Assembly: GCA_001630475.1 (NCBI GenBank)
Contig: KV419402.1
Coordinates: forward strand, 637,691 to 701,690
Reading direction: 5' to 3'
Length of the DNA stretch: 64,000 nt
Source: Sistotremastrum niveocremeum HHB9708
Lineage: Eukaryota; Basidiomycota; Agaricomycetes; Sistotremastrales; Sistotremastraceae
Both the position numbers and the translations under genes were made by a program. The notes below the pieces were generated by a model that did not search any database, was not told the origin of the DNA, and saw nothing but the letters and a program-made list of their open reading frames with translations. Below, in pieces: positions 23,251 through 38,116 of this stretch (its first letter is position 1; each line of letters starts with the position of its first letter).

Positions 23251-25925
23251 CAGAAGTTGTGGTATAGCATTTCTTCGAGGTCATGCATGAATATACCCCA
23301 ATGTAGCTCGTTGACGATGGCATGGCCTGCTACACTCTGCGTCGATGTCACTCTGCACAATTATTTTAGTCAGCGTGAGAGGAAGCTAAACATAGACCTA
23401 CATAGTGTGTTGCATCATAGTCAGCGATTGAATGCGACGGCGAAGGAACACGAAGATACTGACGCACTAGACCTCAGGCTAGCGGAAGAGATCAGCTTCG
23501 CGTTCGTTGGCGGAAGCATCGTCACGCGCACTGGAACAATTCATTTAACCCAATATACCTAGCGACATGCGAGTTAGCCGTCGTCTGTGTTTCAAGAGCT
23601 GACCCACGACAATAGACGTGCGTCGAGCTTACCAGTCAGCTGGGAAAGAGCACCGAACGGACTTCTGCAGCTCTAAGCTCTCATTCAGAGATACGGGTAT
23701 CTCGATAGATTATTCTCGAGTTCACTTGGGTCATTGAATCGGTGCCTGAATGACTCTTTCGGAATCCGTCACCACGGTCGCTGGAATCAAATGTGTACGA
23801 CTGCATTCTCGAACCAGGTGACAGGTTCAAGTTGAGCTGAGGAGAATTGGGATTAGTGCAAGTACTAGTCAATCTAGGCTCATGAACGTTTCTTACCACA
23901 TCTCCATTTCATTGTTGAAACTCCACTACATTGCCGGAAAGACGCATATGAGGCGAGGAAAGTCGAAAGAGTTGACAAACATCAAACGTGTACTATAGAG
24001 GGAGCGTGGGAAATCGGCTAGTTGGCCGCGCCCTGATTGTCATGGGAAACGCTGACGCCGGTCTCGGCGCTGCTTCCATTTGGGGCGGATTATCTGAGAG
24101 GATTTTTCGGACAAACGAGTGCTATGCAATCTGGGGATGTCGGAGTCCTGCAGAGGGAGAGCAAACAAAAAAAAATCGGTTTATTTGCATTTCATTTCAA
24201 TTTTTGTTTCAAAGAATATGGGAACTGACACATCTACCGATAACTGACGGTAGGACATTAACAAGACTGTGCATCCTTTGACCTTCCTAGGGGCAAAAGT
24301 ATCCATTTCGGCATGATCTTCCAGCGTTACTGAATCCTGGATTTGGATAAATCACTCTGCACCCAAATAGTCAGTCCCGACATTGATTGGGTTGCCGAAG
24401 TCCGAAACTTTAACATGACCAGGGGTAAGAAGTGTAAGATTAGGGAGCCAGAGTGATCACTTAGCGACGACTATAAGCTTCTTCCCATGCATGAACCATG
24501 TCGAAGCAACCGATTATCAATTCTTTCAGGGGTAGAGTCTCGTTAAAGATATTCGGCTATGACGCTGTAGTTTTCGTTGTCCGACGCAAAGTCTTCTTTC
24601 ACGCAAAGTCTTCTTTCACGCAAAGTCTTCTTTCACGCAAAGTCTTCTTTCACGCAAAGTCTTCAGATTGAAAATCGAAAACCACATGTAGTACAGCGTA
24701 CATGACCGAGCTTGGTCCCGCATATTGAAGAAGGAAGATGGAGCTACAGTCCCATTGTGTCTCAGTTCGTTTGTTTGGCTGATGCGGGATGGACTCCACC
24801 GTCGAGTCTAGTGCGGATATTGTCTGGCTCTCACAGACACGGATAGCCAAGTTTTCTCAGTAAGCTGAAGAGCTGTCTCAGCTTACAATCCGTGCAACTA
24901 CTATATGCCAATGGATCAGTGACCTGGGTCGATTCGGAGAACTCATATAGATGTTGACGTACCATCAAACATCGGTCCAGCTATTTGAGGTCACCAGGAA
25001 AACAGGATGATGACGGGTTCTTTCTGAACGTGATATCAGGACACCAGTATCGATGAGAGTATTACAGAAAAGTAGACAGAGTAATTTCCCGGTATTTGTA
25101 GGCTTTAGAGAGCTTTCCTTGTCGATAGGAGGCCTCTTGAGTTTTAGTGGATAGGAACAATTGGTCTTTTATTGAAAGGTTCGCTGAGGGCTAAAACGAA
25201 TCACGAGTCCAACATAAAAAATCTGGCCACACCAGTAACGACCTGTTCTTCAGGGCCGACATTCATTTCGTTTCACATCACATATGGGTGCGGCCGTCCA
25301 TCACTAGTCAAATTGGACGTTGCAACGAAGAGAAGAGGCGAGCATTAAGGCGAAGAGTCTTCAAGAGTAAAGTTGAAGCTTCAGTCGACGTCGGACTGTG
25401 GTGCTGGAGCTCCTACTAGGTAGTAATCGAACTGAGGCGCCCTCCTGAATTAAACGCACGAAGATACGACAGGCGCCCCGTAGATTTCCAGCACAAATTC
25501 ATAGAGTAGTACCCGGCCTTCATAGACGTGCAAAATTCATTCTGAGTGTTAGGGAGGGATATGGCATGTTCAAGGTCGCGCTCTTTGCCGGCGCCTCTCC
25601 TCTGCACCTTCATCACTGCTATAGCCTCATTCCAGGTCTTGAATATACTCTCCATCGCATGTATACCGCAATGTACACCTCAGGCGTTCATCTCGACGCC
25701 CATCACGTACTTCTGCGCCTAAACGGCTGATGTGGCTTCACTAGAGCAAGGCCTGCGCGCGACTTGGCTGGTCTTCTCAGGACTTAACCCTAGTATAATT
25801 ACTGGTGGCGCTTGGCTGGGCGACTGTCTGCCTGCCAGATCACTGGCCTTGTCTCATCCTTGTTGCTTCAAAAAATTCGTTGGGGTCAAACAGATCAAGC
25901 CAGAGTGCCACCGCCAGCCCCCGCA
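23251..25925. other. Intergenic region
   Basis: About 2.7 kb without a supportable gene. Frames at 23197-23562 and 25416-25655 have no recognisable features. The 17-bp tandem repeat inside it is listed separately. The last 200 bp are the leader of the CAX gene. Confidence 0.4.
24584..24664. repeat. 17-bp tandem repeat, 4.8 copies
   Basis: Unit ACGCAAAGTCTTCTTTC repeated in perfect head-to-tail order: four full copies and a 13-bp partial copy, with no mismatch seen. A young minisatellite. Confidence 0.9.
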
Positions 25926-27974
25926 ATGCCTATCGACGGTCTACCATCGAATGGGCATAATGGATTGTCCAACGTCATCCATGACGATCCAGAACTCGGT
26001 CTCCAACGACGTCCAACTGTCAATAAAACTGATCCCGAACAATCGACTGGAGATGGTGCTAAGGCACGACAACGAACATTGGGCGAACAAGCCGAGGACA
26101 TTCTCGAATTCGCGCTAGTGGAAGCAAAAACTGAGTCGGCGCAATTCTGGAAGAGACTGACAGGGACTGGAAAAAGGGTGCCTTCATGGAGAATGAGCTT
26201 GAGAAATATCGTCATGTCGAGCCCACTCAATGTGCTGCTGGTTTTCCTTCCTATCGCGTGGGTCGCGAGATACAAGGCGGATCATTTCAACGAAGCGGAA
26301 AGGTTCTCTTGTAAGTTTTCGTCTTTAATGCGATGCAATAAGAGATACTAACTTCAGTTGTTCCTTAGTCGCCTTTCTAGCTATTATACCTCTGGAAATG
26401 ATGTTTCGATGGGGCGGTGAACAGATGGCCCTGTATCTGGGAAAGGTACGTGTCTCGCATCTCCATCCGCATAGCCATCTTATATACTCTCAGTCCCTTG
26501 GTGACCTGCTGGAAATCACCTTGTCAAAGTATGTCCATGTCGTCCAGAGGAAACTATGCTGAGCTTCAGTAGTGCAGTTGAAGCAACGCTCGCAATTTTT
26601 CTTCTATTCAAGTGCGAGTAAGTTCTCACTTTTCACATCTGTCATATTCGTCAATGTTCTTTCCGCAGACTGCGCCTCGTCCAATCGACCATTATCGGCG
26701 TTCTGATCCTACATCTTCTCCTGATTCCTGGCACATCGTTTCTCGTCGGCGGCGTACGCATTCTAGAGCAAAATCTGGAGGAACGCGAAACCCAACTCAA
26801 TCATTCGCTCCTTACTCTTGGCGTCATGGCCATCATGCTACCAACAGCTCTGTTCACCGCACTCAATAGAGGAGATATTCTATCAGAAGCAAGAGGAGGG
26901 GAGCATAGCGCTGGGACCGCATTGTTGACAGATGAGACCCGAGGTCACTTCTTGGTGTTCAGCAGAGCACTGGCTATATTGTTGCTCGCAGTGTACGTCC
27001 TACGTTTCTTCCATGCGTTTCTCGTACTCATGCGGATGTAGTTACGTATGCTCTCGTATATTTCGTCACAATCCTCCGGGAAAGAAGGATCTGAGTGCGG
27101 GCGATGCTGAACCTCCGCCAGAAAAGGAGCCTGAGACGAATCCTTGGGCATGTATAACTCTTCTTGTTGTCACCATCAGCATCATGGCGCCTACTGCTGA
27201 ATGGGTACGTCCGAACATTGCTTAGATCAATAAAGAAGCTCATGCACACTCTCAGCTTGTCGACGCTGTAGCTGAGATCGAAGAGGGCTCTAGCATACAA
27301 GACGAGTACGTGAAAGCCTCCTGAGCTCGGTTTCAACGGCTCATCAAACCCATTGATTAGGTGGCTTGGACTATTTCTTCTTCCGCTCGTCTCATTCGGC
27401 GCCGACGGAGCAGTAGCGACACTCTTCTTCCTCAAGAAAATTTTGACCATGAACTATAAGCTTGAGGTGCCGGATGAGTTGGCAAGGGGTATCGCCATCG
27501 ATCTCAGTATACAGTTCGCTCTATTTTGGATGCCATTCTGTGTTGTCCTGGGATGGTGGATTGGGAAACCGCTCACCTTGCCTATTGGTGTGTCTTTATT
27601 TCATCAGGTCAGGATATAAATTGAATGATTTGTCAGATTTGTTCGAGGTGTCAGTGCTGATGGCCACCTGTTTGTACGTTTTCTCTTGCTTCGCAGGAAA
27701 AGTGATTTCGTATTGATAACAGTTTGCTTCAGCCTTGTGAACTACGTCACCGCAGATTCGAAAACGAACTGGGCGGAAGGCCTGATCATGATTGTTTTCT
27801 ATGTTATGATCGTACGTATTCCCCTTGCTGCAGACGGGTGATGGTTCTCATTACTTCAAGGCTATTGTGGCTTGGTTCTATCCCGGTCAAGAGGAGATCA
27901 TACCGTTCATGAGATGCGAGAGCGTGGCATCGGCGCTCAGCGGTTTGCTGAACGGGACGATCACTCCAGACTAA
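25926..27974 (+). CDS. CAX-type cation/proton exchanger, paralog 1
   Basis: Membrane antiporter of the calcium/proton exchanger family, probably vacuolar, swapping Ca2+ or another cation for H+. Multi-exon; start ATG 25926, stop TAA 27972-27974. A soluble N-terminus of about 90 residues precedes the segment SSPLNVLLVFLPIAWVARYK. The first pseudo-repeat has GDLLEITLSNAVEATLAIF, with the conserved N-A-V-E ion site; it needs the second of two adjacent AG acceptors. The second repeat reads LLPLVSFGADGAVATLFFL, where the family normally has GNAAEH. A charged loop (PPPEKEPETNPW) separates the halves. The end EEIIPFMRCESV is shared with paralog 2 at 51887-54095, and exon boundaries look alike. The substrate is not proven; monovalent-cation VNX1-type transport is an alternative. 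Confidence 0.88.
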
Positions 27975-28317
27975 GATGCTAATAAGACAGTTAGCTCGAG
28001 TTGCAACTGCAGGCGCGGTTCCAGTTTGCTCATCTTGCCGGCTTACGATGACTTTCGAACTCGAAACTTTCGATAGGCGCCCTGCGCTGATCATGCAAGC
28101 AAACGGCGGACGGCCAGTTGCGTCTACCATTCGACTTCCACGGGCAGCGCCCATTGAGCTACGGTACTAATGAAGCTTGAATGTATCCTTAATGGACCTT
28201 GAACAATTATCAATTCTTCACGCAGTCAATATATTCTTAAGTCATACACTGCATTGGTCGTTCAATCTGTACGATACCATGACTAATATATCTATATAAT
28301 TGTTTGCTTTCCATCTT
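27975..28317. other. Convergent intergenic spacer
   Basis: Between the convergent CAX and arsenic genes. AT-rich near 28190-28315, with likely 3' end signals. No gene is seen. Confidence 0.4.
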
Positions 28318-30047
28318 TTAGTCTTCTGATGCAGTATCGAATTCCACAAGATCTTGGGTGCTAGGGTCGGATTTCCAACGTACAATACCGCCCTCTAACA
28401 CAAATGCTTGAGAAGTCGTGATGCTTTGCGCCTCGAGATAATCTTGATACCTAGCAAATATATATGTTACTCGACCGCGGGGACATTGACAACTAATCGC
28501 GTACCATCCCGCACATCGAGGACCACGCCCGTTAGAGCGACCGCAGTAAAATATTACCTTGGGTATATGCCCATATGCAGACAAAAAAGCCGGTAAATTG
28601 TCGTAGAACGATTGGGCTCGCCATTGAACGCTTCCGATTACATGGCCGCCCTGAAAATATGAGGAAAATTACGGATTAGAGATACAGATACACACCGCAT
28701 GGTCTTCCCCTCGAACGTCAACGACTAAATAACCATGGCCCGAGCGGAGCTCGGCAATCCGAATCATTTCAGCAAGGGTACTCGGTGACATGAGATCGGG
28801 GGAACATCGCGCGGGCGGATATGCATCCCACCATCTCAAGAGCACAGATGGGGTTGGCTGTGTTATATCACTAGAGTCGTCGGGCTTGACGGCGTATATG
28901 TGATAGGAAGCTATTTCGACAGACATCATCAAAAGCGCCCCAATTTTCTTGATTTGGAGATACTTACCAGCCCATTCGTTCGCGTCAAAAGACGCTTCTG
29001 GGACGGTGGACGACGGAGGAGGAGCAGTGCCACAGCAAGCGGGCTCTTCGGTCTTCTCGGTGAAATATACGTTCAGATCGGATCCGGTAGCGACAAAGGT
29101 CGCGTCTGGTAAATTCTATGAGCTCGTGTGAACATTCAAGACGTGATGATGGAGTACCTTCCAAGCCCGCCTGTTCCAAAAGGCCTTTGTATTCATGCAG
29201 CTGGATGGCTCCCGAGATACAGCCAACGTAAAGAGCTAAGTCATCACGGATTTGATCAGGAAGCGATTTCTTGGCAACGATCTATGCAATTGTGGGTCAA
29301 CCAGAAAAGGGGATCGAGGGCCTTCGAACATACATCGCTAAGAGCCAAGCGGCCTCCCGGTTTCAAAACGCGAAATATTTCACGAAATATATGTAGCTTT
29401 CCGGGAGGAGGGAGTAGATTGATGACGCAGTTACTCAGGACGCAGTCAACAGAAGATGTAGCGATAGGAAGGGGTTCTGTAAGTTGTGCCGCCACGAATG
29501 CCACATGGGGTGGGCTGAATCCTTGCTTGGTCGCATTCTGCCGTGCTTTGGCGACCATATCCTGTGATGCATAAGTTCTTGGGAAGTATGATGGGGAAAA
29601 TAGAACACATACATCCGAACCATCCAGTCCTATGGCTTGTCCAGTCTTGCCAACCTTGCGCGCCGCGAGGAACACATCGAAGCCACCTCCTGACCCCAAG
29701 TCGAGGACCGTTTCTCCCTAATAGCGATGAGAAGGTCTCTCGAGGTTATGGTGGTAAGCTAACTTCTTTAATCGATGCATTCGCGACTGGATTGCCACAC
29801 GCAAGGCCCATATGAGACTCTGAAGGAGCAGTCTTGATTTCGTCGGCCGTATAGCCAAACGCATTGGCAACTCGCACTGAATCTGGACGTTCGTCAGCAT
29901 GTACGCTCGCCAGTCAGACAAGGGCATGATTTGATACTTACACGCTTCATTGTGGTCTGTCTTCGCGATGGTGCTATAGGCTTCGCGGACTACCTGAACC
30001 AGTTTGGCGTCTTGATCGTTGGCATTACTACTCATGACAGGGTCCAT
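28318..30047 (-). CDS. Fused arsenite methyltransferase - rhodanese/Acr2-type reductase
   Basis: Nine in-phase exons (30047-29942, 29876-29764, 29717-29613, 29561-29334, 29281-29158, 29105-28968, 28910-28696, 28650-28505, 28450-28318) total 1308 nt and encode 435 aa. Residues 1-281 are an AS3MT/ArsM-type methyltransferase. It has the SAM loop LDLGSGGGFD and the arsenite-binding cysteines C62 (LACGNP), C153 (SNCVINL) and C205 (VGCISGA), nearly the positions 61, 156 and 206 of human AS3MT. The methyltransferase end SYHIYAVKP runs on to RWWDAYPPAR, DVRGEDHA and the loop YCGRSNGRGPRC (C379-x5-R385), typical of fungal rhodanese/Cdc25-like arsenate reductases. The fused protein could reduce arsenate and then methylate arsenite. 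No transcript evidence is available here; two genes with readthrough would be the alternative. Confidence 0.87.
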
Positions 30048-30437
30048 AATCTGCGAGAGTGGTCAACGGTCACAAGAGAATATGGCGTTCGGGGTCCAGT
30101 ATGGGACATGTCTTTTATCAGTCTCGGTGATGCTGAGAGCCGAATTTGAAGACGAAGTCGCGAATTTGGAATTCAACACGCCTTTGCGCGCTGACGGAAC
30201 CTGAGACTCCGAAAAGTCAATATATTCTCTCGTCTTCTAAGCCTTCTCTGTGTCGTTCAGAAAGATCATAAATACAAACAGAGTAGAGCTACACTATATT
30301 TGGGTATGCCAAGAAAATCAGAAAATTTCAATCCCGCGTACAAGAAATATCTCGAAGTCGTGAAGGTTTATTCGACAGTCAGACTTTGAGACAAGGCGAA
30401 GAGAGGTCCATCTTTCACATCCAGACAATAGTCCGCT
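30048..30437. other. Intergenic spacer
   Basis: Holds the promoter of the arsenic gene and the 3' end of the GMC gene. Nothing else is visible. Confidence 0.4.
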
Positions 30438-32788
<2,351 letters not shown>

Positions 32789-32807
32789 TCAAGCAGCCTC
32801 AGGGTGA

Positions 32808-32815
32808 ATTTTATA
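32808..32815 (-). promoter_or_regulatory. TATA box of the GMC oxidoreductase gene
   Basis: TATAAAAT on the minus strand, 62 bp upstream of the ATG at 32746. Confidence 0.45.
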
Positions 32816-33656
32816 CCCTTCGTTCATGTGTACGCTAGGTCCACATGCTCAGGGAAACAGAACAGTCGGGTCCAAGAGGGAGTCGGAAGACGACGGGGGA
32901 AGCTCTGGTCCAATTGAGCTCGGGAGCCATACAAACATCCAGCTCCTGAGAGTCAAGCCTGTCTTCCCATTGATCGTCATGAAAGTAGGGGACCAGGGCG
33001 CGCATGGCGCGACCTCAGCATGACATGCCTCCGCCCCATGAGCTCAGATAAACGGGCTGCTGAAGACTACAGTCCAATCATGGGTTCTAATGCTGAGGTC
33101 TTGAGCATTCCTGAGCGAAATTTCTTTCATCCGGACACATGGACTGATTGGGCTGGCAACAGAAGGATGACCTTCAGACGCCGTCTATAGCAGCCGCTAA
33201 ATCGGATTTTGACAAGGGCAGAGACCCCTTTGCACCGAATAGTCCCGGGCATTCGTTCAAGTGAGGCAATGTCAGGGACATTATAAGGCAATAGAGTCGG
33301 GGTAGAGCTGCGATGGGATGTCTTCACCAATTGGTCTTCACCAGTAACGAGACGCAAATGAAGCAAGATATAATCCGACAAGCGCCGGCTGAAAAGGCAA
33401 TAAATTACTGACGGACGCTGTACGATGCAATTGGATTCGGAGCAATGTCTGGCTATGGCGAAAACACGGCTCAATGGCACGAAATATAGATTGAAGGGTG
33501 AACCACAAAACAGGGAGGTAGCGTGAATGCAATATTGCACATGTACAGACTTGGAAATCTACACGGATTTGATACCATACTCCATTTGTTTACCTATGAT
33601 CAATCATACGTGGGCCATCAAGCTTCTCTCCTCATGCGGGCAGGCCTACTAGTGGG
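32816..33656. other. Intergenic region
   Basis: A minus frame at 33127-33540 lacks recognisable features. No gene is supported. Confidence 0.4.
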
Positions 33657-36600
33657 TCAGGAACCTCTAGTCATTTCGTGCAGCATCAACTCTTCTTGAG
33701 CGGATTCAAGAATCGTCTTTCGAGCCAGCAGTCGCTGCCGCCGTAAAACGACATCAGGCGATTCGACGAGCCAGTCCGCGCATTTCTGTACCGCTCCAGG
33801 TTTGGTCAATCCAAGTTGGGCAAGCAGACGTTCTTGAATAGTCTCTGAGAACTTCCGCACAAAGTTCTTGTCGATGTGCATCGAGACTTCGTCGACGAAG
33901 CGCTTATGGGCGACTATAGATTAAATGGGTATCGTGAGATCACATCACGGGGTTATGAGAGAAATGACTTGCTCTCAAAATAAGCTCGAACTTCCGCCAT
34001 GATATCGAGTGCAGGTGAGGCTCTGGGATCCGAGAAAGGGAGACCAAATATTTGCGCTTTGGTCACCTCCAAGCCCATGTTGCGGATTGCTCCAATCGCG
34101 ATGCTTAAGTTCCGTTCGGTCTCATCCATACTGAGAGTAGAATGCGCCCTGCGAACCACTCTGTTTTCTCGGTATTTTCGCATCATTGTGATCTTGCAGC
34201 TTTCCCAGTCATGTTCATTGAGCGTATGAGGAAGATCCTCGGCAGAGAGAACATCCTTCAGAGTTCGCTCCGTTTCACGGTACAATCGGATAAGGAGGTC
34301 GCACATGATAGTCCTGGTAGCGAATCAGTTAGCTCTGCGTTATCTGACTGTGGCACCTCAGACTCACAGAACCCTCCCCTTGAGACCGTCAAGAGTGAAC
34401 TGCTTGAAAGTTTGTTGCACCAAGGACTTCATGGTGGCCTTGAATTGGGCATTGATGGAATCGAAACATTCTTCGAGAGGTTTGCTCCACTGCTCGGTGG
34501 AAGAGAGAATTAGTTTGTTGATGACCTCGAAAGGGTAGTGTCCAGGAAGCTCGCGACTTCTTGCCCTATACACAAGACTCCCGTAAGCTCTGGGAATTAT
34601 GGGAAATTATTGCAAGTGTGGGTTTACCTTTTAATGAGCTCGGACGTCTCATCAAGGTAGAGGATGCGCCCTGTGCCCTCGGTATCCTCCTCCAGTCTGG
34701 TGATGTACGAAGCCTCTTCCTCTGGTCCCATCTCACCTCGATTCCATGGCCGAAAACGAGGTGCCGTTTTATGGACCTTGTCAAGAAAGCTGTTGTACAC
34801 TTTATGAAAGCTTTGAATGAGACGCTGCTCGTCATTTTCTTCCGGTTTCCCATCAATCTCTGCTTTGGCATCGGCGCTAAATTTGAGGGCTAGACGCATG
34901 ACATGGAGCATGGGGTCTTTGATGTCAGGTTCAGGGATGGAATCCAGATCAGCGTTCACACGTTCCAGAAGGGTTGCCACCTGCCAGCGTATTTGCGGAA
35001 GCCTCATGGCAGATTATAGTCACTAAGTGAAAGAAGGCGTTCCGATAAGAGACCACTCACTTTTCATACATCAACGATGTAAGAGTGATCGACAGATAAT
35101 TTGTTAGGGACTTGGAGCCCAATCGGTCCCAGACGTAAGGAGTGCAATTCCAGGGGGCTGTTGAGAGAAAGAAATTCTTTTCTCGAGCTCGGGCTTCTTC
35201 CCATGAAATTGGGTCCCGCAGTTCTTGTGGATTTGACAATTTGACGCAGAACCAGCCATGATGCGACCGCCTGTGTTCTTTCCGGAAAAGCGAGATCCAT
35301 TTTCCTGCGGTACCCGTCTCGATGCGATCAGGCTTTGTGAGCACACCTGCGAAAATCCGTCAGGCACCGTAGCATGAACATCAGCAAGTCATTCACCAAT
35401 GGTACGGTCTGTCAAATTAGAATCATGGAGAACAAGTTTCCCTGCTCCTTGATTCTCGTAATCCGCTAGATATTCGTCGGTAACCACACCCACAATAGTA
35501 TACAAGAGAATGGTTCCTTACTGTCACACGAGATGGCGAGCAGAATGAGACAATTTGGTTGTCTGATATAGCGTTTCGCCAGATCTTCCACAAGGGTGAC
35601 GTCATTGGGGTCTCCATCTTCTCTGACGTTCGCAATTATTCCTGCGCATAATAATTAGGTTCTGCCCATCTTCGGAGGCCTGACACTAACCAGGCAAATC
35701 ATAAAAGAAGAGATCAGGTATCTTCGGTCCCGTGACTCGCAAACAAACGCAATTATGAGAAAACGACAGGGGCTTCTTGCCAGCAATCGTCAAATCATCG
35801 TCGTTCAAAAAATTCTGCAGGTCGATATCGGGCCTTAGGATGGCACGCTGGGCGCGTCGTAACTGTTTTTCGACATCTGCAGGATCGAACAATGTGCTTC
35901 CAAAAGTCACTTCGTTCACTTCCTTAAGCGGAACGCCATTTGTGTCGAAAGCAAGGCGAAGATGGATGTCACATGACCATTGTGGAGCACGCCCCAGACG
36001 ACATTCCATAGGGCACCTGCGGGAATGTCAGAAATCTCAATGAAGCCAGTCTTGATTCGACTACCTAGTGCACGTTCCGCTATCCCTTGGGAGCTTGATC
36101 TGAAACAACATTGTCAAAATCGCGCCTGATCCTCAAAGTCTCACGATAATCACTTGAGAAATAGATTCGATGAGAGAACTCTTCCCAACGCTCTGGGAGC
36201 CGATCACTACAATCTTCGGGAGATCCACTTCCCGTTGAATTCTGGTTAAACCCGAATAGGCATGATTGTGTGTATTCAGAGCGAAAGTTTTCGCTTGACT
36301 CACCCGGTGCTATGCAGGCTCCCAATCAAGTTCATGAGATTGCTTCTCGTCTCCGTATGCTCGATGGATTCATCAATGGTAGCTATGACACAGGAGACGT
36401 TGTCAAGTAGCATAAGACATCAACACAGTTTTACTCACCGTCGAATAGATCACTGAGACGGGCGGGGTCATGATCGATCTCGGAGGTCGTCGCACTGTCC
36501 GATAATGAAGCTGACTGTCCGCTGACCGAGTCAGCTGAGGATTCTCGGAGCGAGTATATCTGTTGTGAGCGAGGACTCGCGACAGTTAAGACGTCGGGAG

Positions 36601-36796
36601 CCATCTCGCCTTCTTCGTCAATCGGTGATGCTTCCACTGAATATGTGGTGGCGTCGACGGTTCCGAAGTCCCCTTCTGATACGTTGTTCGGAGTAGACTC
36701 GCTATAGAGGACTGCTTGCGGAGCCATTGGAAGTCGGACTTCAAGTTCGCCGTTATGAACAGCCAGTGGCCGCGATGCACGGAGGGGGGTTTCCAT
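33657..36796 (-). CDS. Dynamin-like GTPase, paralog 1
   Basis: Large GTPase of the dynamin/Mx superfamily, expected to self-assemble on and remodel membranes. Multi-exon. The ATG at 36796 (METPLRASRP) is the only in-frame ATG; the frame further upstream opens only with TTG. A disordered Ser/Asp-rich N-terminus of about 130 residues is followed by G1 VVIGSQSVGKSS, G2 LPRDSGTCTRCPMECRL, G3 FYDLPG and G4 GVLTKPD. A helical stalk region (RFRPWNRG and ELPGHYPFEV) and a C-terminal GED-like helix ending EELMLHEMTRGS follow. There is no PH or transmembrane domain. The tandem paralog lies at 38117-41415 on the same strand. The cellular role (organelle division, trafficking or Mx-like defence) cannot be told from sequence. 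Confidence 0.85.
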
Positions 36797-38116
36797 AGTC
36801 CGAGATCTACGCAGGCAAGGAACGGCTGCAAAGATGGGGCGAATGGCGCAGTTCCAACGAGTCTTATACTCGTCAATGGGAAGGCGTATCTTGAAGACGC
36901 TCTTGACAGACAATCGCCACCCTAGAACACATGCTCGAGAGCTTGCACCTGCACAGTGTGGTGGAGGAACCTAGTGCTGACACGATGACCTGCGCATTTT
37001 GATTCTTCTATAGCGGATAAGTCGACTAATCTGGCGAGGTCAGCTGAGAGAAATGATCTACAATGGTGAAGTGGTCGTACCCGCGCAGCACAACCTGGCT
37101 TCTCCTATCTGACAACGTCAGTAATAGCTTCAACGTGGTTGTCAGTCTACCTGACCTTCATACACGAGAGAAATGAGACAAGTAAATCCTCGTAGGGACC
37201 CCACAATGCCTACGGGTATCATGGAGAATAGTACAGGAGAGGGGCCTGGTCCTGGGCCCGAAGCTTGCAGTAAAGCATTTTTAAGAGTTCGCATGTCATG
37301 CGTCTTCCTCGGGATCCATTCAGGTAATAATGCGTTCTCATAGAGGGACGTTCTGGGTGACGCGCGATAACGTCTGGCCGAGTGAATTCGACATTCCTTC
37401 AAGTTGATCCACTGAAGAAGCGGACCAATCAATGAAAGCCAGTCAAGTGCACCCAAAGACTGAGTACCGATCCAGTCCAATCAAAATGATGATGCCACCG
37501 TATGTTGAATAGAGTCGCTGAAGCCACTTCAAAGTAACATGCTGGGCTCTGAGGACTGTCCACTGCTTCTCCTACGGATCAGACGGCCTCCGTATCGTCA
37601 TCAGTACCCTTTATTAGATGTCAGGATGAGAACGCCGAAGACGCAGTAAGGCTTACACTTCAGTGGTTGTAGCAACTGAGTAGCTCTGGATTGACCTCCG
37701 GATTGATCTACCTCAAATACAAGGTTTCTTGAGGTGACGACACAGTGTATCAGATTTGTGAATCTGTAGGAATGGCTCCTGAGCCTGAGAGATAAATCGT
37801 ATGCCCAATATCATTGATCGCGGCGAGATAGCATTTCTACATGAACTAGAGAAGTGCAAGAGACGAGTGCTTGGTAAGCAAGAGCAGGCGCGCGGCACAG
37901 GTCGATAAGTCTTCGATGAATATGGATCAACTGAACACATCATGCACAGTTCTTGCACTTAATCGACCCTTCTTCTATCATATGATCGATATCTCAAGGC
38001 AATGCGAGTTTAGGAAAATGAATATTCCAAGATATTGGCTTCAGCGCGAATTTACGTTAACAGGAACTCTGCGCCTGAGACGTATCAAGAGAAAGACAGT
38101 ACCAATCTGGCGCAAT
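36797..38116. other. Spacer between dynamin paralogs
   Basis: A minus frame at 37142-37480 lacks an ATG at its beginning and any known domain; it may be a gene relic. No gene is supported. Confidence 0.35.

Noticed and set aside
28318-28910. Separate rhodanese gene downstream of the methyltransferase
   Set aside because: Exon 28696-28910 carries both the end of the methyltransferase and the beginning of the rhodanese region in one frame, with no stop between.
36797-36913. Upstream extension of dynamin paralog 1
   Set aside because: The extended frame starts with TTG, not ATG; the first ATG is at 36796 and has a good context.
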